Part shown: positions 35,785 to 45,030 of the stretch, one piece after another
Layout of the letters: the number at the start of each line of letters is the position of its first letter
Position numbering within the stretch: the first letter of the stretch is position 1
NCBI RefSeq assembly: GCF_037893015.1
Contig: NC_133663.1
Coordinates: 135,770,100-135,834,099, forward strand
Length of the DNA stretch: 64,000 bases
Direction of reading: 5' to 3'
Source of the DNA: Macrotis lagotis
Taxonomy: Eukaryota > Chordata > Mammalia > Peramelemorphia > Peramelidae
The notes under the pieces: generated by a model
Told to the model about the DNA's origin: nothing
The model's database searches: none
What the model saw: the letters and a program-made list of their open reading frames with translations, nothing else
Made by a program: the position numbers and the translations under genes

Positions 35785-35970
35785 TAGTAGCCTTTATATA
35801 GCACTTTAAAGTTTGCAAAGTGCTTTACATATGCATCATCTTAATGTAACCTTATTGTAAATTGAAATCTTTAAAAACAGTGGGAACTTCATTCAAATTT
35901 AAAAACATAGAAACTGATACAGGGAAGAAAAAAGTAATCTTGGCATCAAGTGACAAATCTGCCACAGATT
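35785..35970 (-). mobile_element. MIR-like SINE, reverse
   Basis: TATATAGCACTTTAAAGTTT and GCAAAGTGCTTTACATATGC, followed by AACTGATACAGGGAAG and AGTGACAAATCTGCCACAG, match the antisense order of a MIR-type SINE. Confidence 0.45.
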
Positions 35971-36138
35971 TTCTAATGACAAAAGATGGTCTAAGTGTAG
36001 TTGACAATTATCCTTAATGTTAAGAACATATTTTAATTAATTATGATAAAACCTTCATATAAGAATAGATACATGCCCTAATATTTTGTAAAGGAGTTCT
36101 GAAGAATTAATTGCTGAAACATCCTACCCCCCACACTA

Positions 36139-36140
<2 letters not shown>

Positions 36141-36190
<50 letters not shown>
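36141..36190. repeat. (AC)n microsatellite
   Basis: Twenty-five uninterrupted AC units; the longest pure dinucleotide AC tract here. Confidence 0.97.
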
Positions 36191-36195
<5 letters not shown>

Positions 36196-36817
36196 AATAA
36201 AATTGCTTTAGTTGTATGAGAAAAGAACCTGCTCAAAGAGACTGATGTGGATGCCAACAAAAACTCGTTGACCAACACAGGGTTATAAAGACAAGCACAA
36301 AAACTGAAAACAAGGAAAATAAACTGAGAATGAATATAAATGGGTTTCATTATCTTTCAAGAATAGAATCATGAGCACTAAAACACAACCATTTGGCAAA
36401 TGGTTATTAAAGACAACAAAAACAAAAAGCATTAAAGAGACAGCAACATTATGATTAACACAAGAGGAAGATAGAAGAATCATCAGTTGGATTACAGAGA
36501 AATAATGGATTGTGTTGAAATGGCTGTGCTAATCAAATCCTATTTTGTTTCTCTTTTCTCTTCCAAGGACAATGATGGTGATCTGTGAAAATAAAACAAA
36601 AATGTTTAGCAATAAGCAGGAAGCTGAGATAAATGCATAGAAAGCATCTTATACTCTTCCATTAGCTGAAGTCACAAAGTGCATTTGAATTAGTACATGG
36701 AACAGGTGAGGTGAAAGAAAAAGACTAATCATGTATTAAGTACTTATGTTACAGGAACTACAACAAGAACTTTAAAAATATCTCATTTGAACATGAAGAT
36801 TTTGAGAGGCTGAAAAT
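36191..36817. other. Unassigned stretch
   Basis: No coding or RNA feature. Possible unrecognised old repeat. Confidence 0.35.
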
Positions 36818-37250
36818 ATTTTTATTATTTTTAATATAAATATTTTATTTATTTTCCAATTATATATACAATAGTAGTTTTTACCTATCATTTTTGTAAT
36901 GTTTTGAATTTTACAATTTTCCCCTCAAACTCCCTTCCCTCCCCACATTCTGATCATTTTTACATTGTTTCCATGCTAAACATTGAGGCAAATTGAATGT
37001 TTTGAGAGAAAAATCACATGCTTGAAGAATGAATAAAATATAAGAGATAGCAATATTACATAATACATAAGACAATTTTTTAAATTGAAGATAATAGTCT
37101 TTGTCTTTGTTTAAATTCCACAGTTCTTTCTTTTGATACAGATGGTATTCTCCATGGCAGATACCCTAAAATTGTCCCTGATTATTGCTCTGATGAAATG
37201 AACAAGTCCATTAAGATTGATTGCCACCCCCATGTTGCTGTTATGATGTA
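36818..37250 (-). mobile_element. L1 3' UTR piece
   Basis: Reverse L1 tail: TTTATTTATTTTCCAATTA, CTCCCTTCCCTCCCCACATT, and on to the segment near ATGTTGCTGTTATGATGTAC. It stops there, where a second L1 tail starts afresh, so two L1 3' ends lie head to tail. Confidence 0.7.
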
Positions 37251-38292
37251 CATATTTCTTTTAAAATATTTATTATGTTTTTCCATGCTTACATGGGAAA
37301 ACAATTTTAACATTAATTATTAAAACTTTGTGTTACAAATTCTCCTATTTTTTCTCTCTTCACTCCACCCCTCCACTGAGAACGCAAGCACTTTGATATA
37401 GTCTATAAATGTATAGATATACGAAACAGAATTGTTATGTTGTGAAAGAAAACATAACCTCCTCCACCCCCACAAAAAAGAAACCCCAAGAAAAAAAGAT
37501 AGTTAAAAACAGTACATGTCAATGTAAAATGTATGTTTCAATTTATATTCTGAAAACTATCAGTTCTCTCTCTGGATATGGATAACATTCTTCATCATAA
37601 GTCCTTCAAAGTTATATTGGGTCATTATATTGCTGAGAAAAATTCATCCTTCAATATTGCTCTTACTGTACATTATACATTTCACTTTGCATCAGCTCAT
37701 ATAAACTTTTCCAGATTTTTCTGAGAGCATCCTGATCATCATTTCTTATAGCAGAATAGCATTTCACCACAATGGCCCACCAAAATTTGTTCAGCCATTC
37801 CCCAACTGATGGGAATCTCCTCAATTTCCAATGCCTTGCCACCTGAAAAGCTGCCACAAATATCCTTGTCACATACAGGTCCTTTTCCTTTTTTGCCATC
37901 TCTTTTGGGATACAGAGCCAGTAGTAGTGACAAGGTCAAAGGGCATGACTGCTTTTATAGCCCTTTTGGTATAGTTCCAAATTTCTCTACTGCAAGGTTT
38001 TATCAGTTCTCAATACCACAAACAATGCATCAATGTCTTATTTTCCCTGCTTTCCTTCCAATATTTGCCATTTTCTTTTTTTCCTGTCCTATTAGTCAAT
38101 CTGATAGGTATAAGTTAGCATCTTAGAATTGTTTTAATTTATATTTTTCCAAGAAAGAGGGAATTTGGACACTTTTATATTACTCTGACAACCTCATCTG
38201 AAAACTTCATATACTTTGATTGTACATCAATTGGAGAATAACTCTTATTTTTTATAAATTTGAATTTGTTCTTTATATGTTTGAGAAGAGAA
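37251..38292 (-). mobile_element. L1 3' UTR and end of ORF2
   Basis: Second reverse L1 tail, from AAATATTTATTATGTTTTTC through TTCAGCCATTCCCCAACTGA and TTGGGATACAGAGCCAGTAG to ATTGGAGAATAACTC. It covers only the last kilobase of an L1. What lies to its right is ORF1-linked L1 sequence, not the rest of ORF2. Confidence 0.8.
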
Positions 38293-38751
38293 AACTGCTT
38301 TAATTTTTTTCATAGTTACTATAGCTAACTGTATATCCTTACATCCCATCCCCCTTTATTCTATTCACTCTCTTCTTTCACCCTGTCCCTCCTCAAAAGT
38401 GTTTTCCTTCTTACTATCCCTAACCAAATATGCTCTTCCTTCCATCACCACCCCCATCCCCTACCCCTCCTATTCTCTTGTAGGGTATATTCTATACCCT
38501 ACTTTTTTCTCTACCCAACATTATGTGTATTTCCTCTTTGAGACAATTTTGATGAGTCAATATAAAACAAGGATTTCATTTTCCTTCAAAAATAGCTGAT
38601 TGTTTACTCCATTCTATCTTTCCCCTTTCCCTTTCCCCCAGTACATTCCTCTTACTCCTTAATCTAAATTTTATATATCATTCTTCAATATTCAACTTAT
38701 ACCTGTGTGCTTTCTTTCTTTTACTCTTTCTTTCCTGTCTCTCTTTTTATA

Positions 38752-38871
38752 TAATATACACATACATATACATAAATTCAAAAAGACTATATGTATAATA
38801 TATGTTTTACATATATACATGTATGTATGCATGTTGTATGTGTATATATGTATATATACATATATATTTAT
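38752..38871. repeat. TA/TATG microsatellite
   Basis: Alternating ATAC/ATAT and GTATG units leading into the GA tract. Confidence 0.85.
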
Positions 38872-38872
38872 G

Positions 38873-38951
<79 letters not shown>

Positions 38952-38968
38952 GAGAGAGGAGAGAGGAG
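38872..38968. repeat. (GA)n microsatellite
   Basis: About 97 bases of nearly pure GA. The plus-strand frames of 91 and 134 codons crossing it read as ERER repeats and are not genes. Confidence 0.97.
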
Positions 38969-39109
38969 ATAAAGACATAAACTCTTTTTTTTACCTTAAT
39001 GATGAGAAGGTTTCATTAATTACCCGTATTATCTTCCCATTTAGGAATCTAAACTATTTAACAACATTAAATCCCTTATCATTTTCCTTCCTGTTTACCT
39101 TTTTATGCT

Positions 39110-40141
39110 TCTCTTGGGTCTTCTATTTAAAGATCAACTTTTCTTTATCTTCAGCCTTTTCATCAGGGAAGTCTGAAAGCCACCTATTTCATTGAAGATT
39201 TCATTGAATTTTTCATGAATGAGTACGCTCAGTTTTTCTGGGTAGTTAATTCTTGGTTGTATTGCAAGTTGTTTTTTTTTTTTTTTGCATTCCAGAATTT
39301 CATATTCCAAGTCCTAAGATATTTTAATATAGAAGCTGTTAAATCTTCTGTTACCCTGGCTGTCTCCAAGATACTTGACCAAATTTTTTTTCTTTCTGTA
39401 AGCTTGCAATATTTTCTCCTTCATCTGGGAGCTCTTGAATTTGACTATAATATTCCTGGAAGTTTTCAATTTGGAATCTCTTTCAGGAGGTGATCAGATT
39501 CATTCAATTTCTACTTTCTACTCTAGTTCCTATCAAGGCAGGTTTCCTTGACAATTTGTGAAAGATGTCTTTCAGTTAGTCCAGTAATTTTTAAATTATT
39601 TCTTCTGGTTCTATTCTCCATGTCAGTTATTTTTCCAAAGAGACATTTTACATTGTATTCTAATTTGTTTCTTTTGATATTGTTTATTATTTCTTGAATT
39701 CTCATGAAATAATTAGCTTCCATTTACTCAATTCTGATTTTTAAGAATTGTTTTCCTTCAGTGAATTTTGGTGCCTCTTTTACCATTTGGCCAATTCAGT
39801 TTTTTAAATGTGTTATTCTCTTCATTGGCTTTTTGGACCTCTTTTTCATATGACCCAATCTGGCTTTTATTTTCCTTAGCATTTTTTTTGTGTCTCCTTC
39901 ACCATGGTCCTGGCATGCTTTTCATGGTTTTCCCACATCACTCATTTCTCTTCCCAGTTTTTCCTCCATCTCTCATATTTGATTTTTCAAAATCCTTTTG
40001 GAACTCTTCCAAGGCTTGTGATAAATTCATACTTTTCTTGGAGGATTTAGTTGTAGGAACTTTAACTTTGTTACCTTCTTCTGAGGGTATTCTGAAATTC
40101 CTTATCACCATAGTAACTTTCTATAGTCATATTTTGCTCAT
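39110..40141 (-). pseudogene. L1 ORF1 (RNA-binding protein) pseudogene
   Basis: ORF1p is the trimeric RNA-binding chaperone of L1. Reading from the start near 40141 (ATGAGCAAAATATGA, already a stop after four codons), the element shows coiled-coil-like LEEFQKDFEKSN near 40000, and the hallmark DMENRTRRNNLKITGL at about 39570-39625. That peptide corresponds to the ORF1p RRM entry. C-terminal domain pieces follow, such as KILQAYRKKKNLVKYLGD near 39380-39430. The end near 39110 gives about 1030 bp, close to the roughly 340-codon size of L1 ORF1. Several frameshifts and stops make it dead. The 137-codon plus frame at 39768 is its antisense shadow. Confidence 0.85.
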
Positions 40142-40915
40142 TTTCCTAGACCGTGGCTTGATTTTAACTCTGTTAATATAGGACTCTGCTTCCAGAGTGG
40201 AGAGTACACTGTCCCAAGCATTTGGGGTTTTTTGGCAGATTTTTTTAGAGATACTTCTAGGGGCCTGCAAGTTTTCAGTTCTTCCAAGGCAGTATGACCT
40301 AAGGAAACCTAAGGTCATCCTGGCCTGATTTCTGGTCTGTGGGTAAACACAAGCACCCCTTTCCGCCCTTTACTGAGAGGAGTGTCCCTGCTCCTTTGCA
40401 AGCTCTGTTGTGCTATTCATCCTCCTCTCCCTGGGACTGTGACTCAGATCTACAAACCAGATCCATGTATGGCCAGAGTCCTGCCTCAGTGGTAGCAAAG
40501 AGACCCCTGTAATTTCTCTCCAACCCCATTATCATCTGAGAACTCCAGAAGCAGCAGCTGCTGCTGATTCAATAGCTCTCAAGGACTTTTCCTTGTTTGG
40601 GGCTGGGTCTGCACAGCTGAGACTGAACTGAACTGTGTTCCACTCTCACAATGATGTGACAGACTTTTCCTGCTACTGGTCCAAGTTGTTCATAATAGTC
40701 TGGACTGAGAGGTCTGGGAAATGCCATCACTGCCACTGACCCAGTTAACTTGCTTCTTATTCCTGCATCGTACTGCTGACTTTCCAGTTTGTCTTGGACT
40801 GGGCATTCTAGAATTTGTTTAGAGTCACTATTTAAAGGGATTTGGAGGGATTTGGGGGAAGAGATTGGTTGAATCTCTGTATTTACTTTGTCATCTTGCT
40901 CTGCCTCTGATAATA
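40142..40915 (-). mobile_element. L1 5' UTR and 5' end
   Basis: Higher-GC sequence upstream of ORF1: CAAGTTTTCAGTTCTTCCAA, GGAGAGTACACTGTCCCAAG. It ends near CATCTTGCTCTGCCTCTG, whose reverse complement resembles the GAGGCAGAGCCAAGATGGC start of marsupial L1. An L1 5' end is rare because most copies are truncated. Confidence 0.75.
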
Positions 40916-41940
40916 CATTCTTCTAATGCAATAAGTATCCAGTGTGGTTTGGTGATATTGTAGTCATCCAGTTTCCTCTGGTAACATTTTCCTATTTGCT
41001 GATATTAAATCTTAGCTAGTCCTTTAACTTCTGCAAGAGTAGATATGATATATGTTTAACTTTTCTCACTGGTGGCCTCACATGGCTGTTCCAAAGAAAA
41101 CTGAATAAAATACACATGCAGATAGCCACTGCTGGTTACTTCCAGGTGTACCCCAAATCATCCCAAAATAGAATTTTATTTGGTAATTTCTGTCCTCCAT
41201 TTCTGTCAGTGAACTACTGAGTATAGCAATGAAGTTGCTCATATAGAAGGATTAGCACAAGGTGTATTGATAAATGTTTAATAACTAGTTCTTTGGGGAA
41301 AATAAACTCACTTATACACACAGGTATGCAAATATTTGTGTTATTAACTATATTATTTATACTATCTCACTACTTAAGCATAGATAACTAGCAAAACAAT
41401 AAATCAAATTTTAATTTGTATCATTTTATGTTTTCCCAGCACTGAAAGTTTAAGAAATGGATCATGTGGATCATGTGAAATAATGAGTGGACATCAGCAT
41501 ATATCTAGACAACCTCATCTACCAACTAGACAATAAGTTCAAGAGAACTCAGGGTACATATAAACGAAAATGTTGTACCAGCTCAACAGACATTGTTATC
41601 AGTCACTCAATAATACAAATAGTTTCAAGAAAAGGAACCTCTGGCAGCAAAGAAAGGAGTCAGCTCTGGGTACAAGAAAGGCATTATGATATGTATTAAA
41701 AGACATATAATATAGAGAATAAGGCATTATATGATATTCTGCCCATGCATACTGTATCTGAAGTATTACAATCAGTTTTTGATACCATAATTTGGCAGAA
41801 CAGTTTTTACCAAAAACATTAGCCATGGACAGAGTTTTTATCTTGTTTTGTATGACCCAAAAGGCATATCTAAATGCACTATAGGTGGAAACTTTAATAA
41901 AGAGACAGGTTTTTGACTCTCTGAAAATTATGTCTACTTG
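40916..41940. other. Unassigned stretch
   Basis: A 120-codon minus frame at 41599-41961 (start MVISLNIQVD) is the longest frame here that is not clearly a transposon shadow. It shows no motif or repeat I recognise, is rich in F, Y and L, and has no coding support, so it is not called a gene. Confidence 0.35.
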
Positions 41941-42034
41941 AATATTTAGAGATATTACCAAAGTGCAATTAATTACCTCTGCAAGTAGAACATTTAGAGA
42001 TATTACTAATGCAATTAATTACCTCCACAAATAC
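41941..42034. repeat. Two-copy tandem duplication
   Basis: Units of about 47 bases, 41941-41988 and 41989-42034, share ATTTAGAGATATTAC and GCAATTAATTACCTC with a two-base gap and a few substitutions. Confidence 0.85.
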
Positions 42035-43304
42035 CCCCTCATTGGAACAATGAAGTAAGAAACTGATCATTAGGGATTTTGTAGAAGCAAGAATTTTATT
42101 CAGGTGTGGCTTGGCTTAGATGATCTCTGTGGCACTTTCTTGTTTTGATATTCTTTTATCCTGGGATCCTTGTACAATATGTAGAACTTTGTAAGCACCT
42201 AATATATACAAAATAAAATATATTGATTTGTCTGACAGATAACATATTCTGACACTGCAGTCTTTAGACAAATATTGAGATAAAATTATGCATGTAGCGT
42301 TTAATAATTGTTTATATTTTGGAGGACCTTCCTAATTTATAAACAAGATACTTAAATTTGTAGCATGAATGTGGGGTCATGAAGGGTCAGACATGAAGAA
42401 AAGAAATAAACAGCAATAAAACCTCTGTGTGTTGTGGAACCAAAAGTTTTGCATATAGACAGATAAAATCATGACTGTAAAAGAATTTTGCTTTCTTTTG
42501 TTTTTAGTACTTGCTCAGAGACTTTGGAAGGAAGGGAAGGAATATATTACCAAAACCAAAGGCAATTTGCAATATTAATTAGATTAAATTTATATTTTTT
42601 AGAATTTTTTAATTTTATTTAGGTGTGTATGTAGAAGTGTGTGTTAGTGACACTAATAAAGATATGAGTCTAAGAAAGAGAAGAGTTCTTTCACTGTATT
42701 GATTATGATTCTTTTTTCTTAGTTTTGATAATGATCTTGAAAAGATAATGTCTATTGGAAATCTCTCTTTTCAATACAATCAGCAGTTCCTGAACAAATA
42801 GAAGCTAAAGTTTTCTTTTTGTCTTCTTAAGCAGATCTTATTTGATCAAAACACCATAAAAGAGATCTAGTATTTTATATCCATATATATGGCAGCTGCA
42901 TTTTTCCCAATCCTTTTCAGATTTTCTTAGTTAAAGGGAAATTTTCCTGAAGCATTGGAGATAGCAAAAGAAAGGGTGGGAATGAGAGATTTCATTTGGT
43001 CACAAGATTTACTAAAATAATGTTTGTAACTTCTGTTTTATTTTTCAATCAACACAGTGGAAATGGAGAATGCCTCAATGAGAGACATTCCAATTAAAAC
43101 TTGATCTTTAAGAGGGCAAAAATAACCAGAGGGCAGTGGTCAGAATTCAGATTCTAATAATTTTGGCAGTATTGAGAATGACTTTAGTTCTATTATATCC
43201 TGAGGGCATGTTTTATGTAATTTTAATTTGTTCCTCACTTACCTTCATGTTTTAAATGATCTAAATCAGCTGTATTCAGACACTAAGGTATTTTATATCT
43301 ACCT
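42035..43304. other. Unassigned AT-rich stretch
   Basis: No coding, RNA or named repeat feature seen. Confidence 0.4.
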
Positions 43305-43380
43305 ACTCATATATATACATGTATACACATATATGCATACATATATATATATGTGTGTGTGTGTATGTATATATATATTT
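43305..43380. repeat. TA/TG microsatellite
   Basis: CATATATATATATGTGTGTG core flanked by TATAC and GTATA units. Confidence 0.9.
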
Positions 43381-43434
43381 ACTCAAGTCCTAGTTGTAAT
43401 GCAATGCACTATAATGAAATACAGAGCAATACAA

Positions 43435-43510
43435 AGCAATAAACAATTTTTAACTCCCTACTATGTGCCAGCTTCTGTTCTGAGTTCTGGGGATACAAAT
43501 AAGAAAAAAA
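43435..43510 (-). mobile_element. L2 tail, reverse orientation
   Basis: CAATAAACAATTTTTAACTC and TACTATGTGCCAGCTTCTGT followed by TGGGGATACAAATAAG: antisense L2 end. It meets a plus-strand L2 piece head-on at about 43511. Confidence 0.7.
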
Positions 43511-43838
43511 AAATCTCACCCCCTACTCAATAAATATAAGCTTTTCAACTCCAAAATCAACTATAAAATTATTTAAACTTTTCTAACCTGATCTCTTTTT
43601 ACTTTTCCAATCTTCTATTACTTATTTTACTCTTTTATTTACTATTTACTTATATTCTTCTATTACTCACATTCTTTCCTTTTCACCTCCTTTTTCATAT
43701 TTTTAGAATATGACAGAGAAACAAAAAAAAATGAAATTGAATGGAAAAGAGGGAACATATGGAGTCATGATTTCCAAAATTTCCATTTAAGGAGAGAGCT
43801 CAGGTGATAAAATCCCCTCATTTATTACCTGGCTCTAC
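43511..43838 (+). mobile_element. L2 fragment
   Basis: TCTCACCCCCTACTCAATAA is the L2 text for CACCCCCCTACTCAATAAAC, followed by ATAAAATTATTTAAACTTTT and ACTTTTCCAATCTTCTATTA in L2 order. It ends at the SINE and resumes at 43997. Confidence 0.65.
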
Positions 43839-43987
43839 TTTTTTTTTTTTTTTTAGGTTTTTGCAAGGCAAACAGGGTTAAGTGGCTTGCCCAAGGCCAC
43901 ACAGCTAGGTAATTAATTATTAAGTGTCTGAAACTGGATTTGAACCCAGGGCCGGTGTTTTATCCACTATGCCACCTAGCCACCCCA
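43839..43987 (-). mobile_element. Young SINE nested in L2
   Basis: Reverse copy, T tail then GGTTTTTGCAAGGCAAACAG to ATGCCACCTAGCCACCCC. TGGCTCTAC is repeated at 43830-43838 and 43988-43996. An internal duplication AATTAATT enlarges one segment, and about ten bases (the CTCCTGACTC area) are missing. Confidence 0.88.
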
Positions 43988-43996
43988 TGGCTCTAC

Positions 43997-44215
43997 GTCT
44001 TTAGTACTTTTCTAACTTTTCCATAAGGCTTTCTCAGCCCCCCCATCCCAAAACTTTCCTTTGATGTGTTGTCTTCCACAGTTTATAAACTCCTTGAGAG
44101 CAAACAGTCTTTTTTTTCCTTTATACTTGTTTCCCCAGTGTGTAGCACAATTCCTGATACAGTATAGGGGGTTTATCATTATTTATTGATTATTGATTGG
44201 TTTATCAACTGACTT
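43997..44215 (+). mobile_element. L2 3' end
   Basis: AAGGCTTTCTCAGCCC, ACTCCTTGAGAGCAAACAG, then TTATTGATTATTGATTGG: the L2 end in order, continuing from 43838. Confidence 0.7.
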
Positions 44216-44227
44216 ACTAAATGTAGA

Positions 44228-44470
44228 GAATGTTAGGAGGTACATGTGATAGAATACTGGCTGTGGATTCAGGAAGGCCTGAGTTCAAATCATTTTAGAC
44301 ATCTGGTTCCTGCAACCCTGGGCAAGAAACTTAGCCTCTGTTTCTCTCAATTTTCTCAACTGAGGACAATAAAACACCTAGCGCCTGAGTTTGTTTGAGG
44401 ATCAAATGAAGAACTACTTATAAAATATTTAGCAGAGTACACAGTGGGAAAGAAGCACTTGATTATTGTT
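44228..44470 (+). mobile_element. MIR-like SINE
   Basis: AGGCCTGAGTTCAAATCATT, CCTGGGCAAGAAACTTAGCC, TTTCTCAACTGAGGACAATA and GAGGATCAAATGAAG match the MIR head, CORE and 3' region in order; one of the more complete MIR copies here. Confidence 0.75.
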
Positions 44471-44535
44471 TCCTTTCCTTCCTTTCTTTTCCTTCCTTCC
44501 TTTCTTCCTACTGCCTTTCTTCTTTCCTTCCTCCC
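44458..44535. repeat. CTTC-rich polypyrimidine tract
   Basis: CCTTCCTTTCTTTTCCTTCC type units; low complexity. Confidence 0.85.
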
Positions 44536-44854
44536 TAAGTGTTGAGATAAACTCACACACAAAATAGAAGAAAATAGCTGGATGAATTAAAAAGCACGAT
44601 ACCAAAATATGCTTTTTTTTCTTGAAAAAAAAAATTTAAATATGACTGATACAGATATGAGATAAGGAACTAACTAGTTTCTTAATGCTAAATTCCCTGG
44701 TACCCACCTAAGAATTCTCCTCTAAATGAAAGAACAAATTCTAGTTCAGCAGTATCATAATTAAGATAGTTGGAATTTGACGGAATGCAGCTAACTACTA
44801 GTAACAATTATCAATTGGTCCACAAGATCCACCCAAGACAAACATGCAAGGTTG

Positions 44855-45030
44855 CATGTTTCAGTGGAAAAACTGCTGGGTTTGGTTTCATGGACTTTGA
44901 AATATAGACTCTGTCACTTTCTGTGACCCTTGGACAATGTACTACAGTCCCCCTTTTCTTCAAAAAGAAGGAGGGATTAGACTAAATTATCCTTATGGAC
45001 CTTTCAAAATCTATTTTTATGATCCTATGG
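44855..45030 (+). mobile_element. Old tRNA-derived SINE
   Basis: TCAGTGGAAAAACTGCTGG head, TTCTGTGACCCTTGGACAAT, GGGATTAGACTAAATTATCC and TTTTTATGATCCTATGG tail. The same tail type (TCTATGATCCTATG) recurs at 48160 and 58940. Confidence 0.6.

Larger units (their letters stand above)
38293..39109 (-). mobile_element. L1/HAL1-like segment downstream of ORF1
   Basis: C/T-rich on the plus strand, thus purine-rich in the sense of the element (for example CCCTGTCCCTCCTCAAAAGT and CTTTCCCTTTCCCCCAGTAC). It lies between the decayed ORF1 (right) and the L1 3' end (left), where the roughly 3.8 kb ORF2 would be expected. Composition resembles an L1 3' UTR purine tract. It includes the TA and GA microsatellites at 38752-38968. 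Confidence 0.55.

Noticed and set aside
36141..36190. Regular repeat that might be a CRISPR or minisatellite
   Set aside because: Simple AC dinucleotide tract without spacers; no CRISPR array is expected or seen in this vertebrate DNA.
38705..39195. Plus-strand frames of 91 and 134 codons
   Set aside because: They cross the GA microsatellite and read as ERER repeats; the rest is antisense to decayed L1 sequence.
39768..40181. 137-codon plus-strand frame, the longest in the window
   Set aside because: It is the antisense of the L1 ORF1 pseudogene; the F/L-rich composition follows from that.
41599..41961. 120-codon minus-strand frame
   Set aside because: No recognisable motif, hydrophobic and aromatic bias typical of AT-rich chance frames, no neighbouring exon signals.
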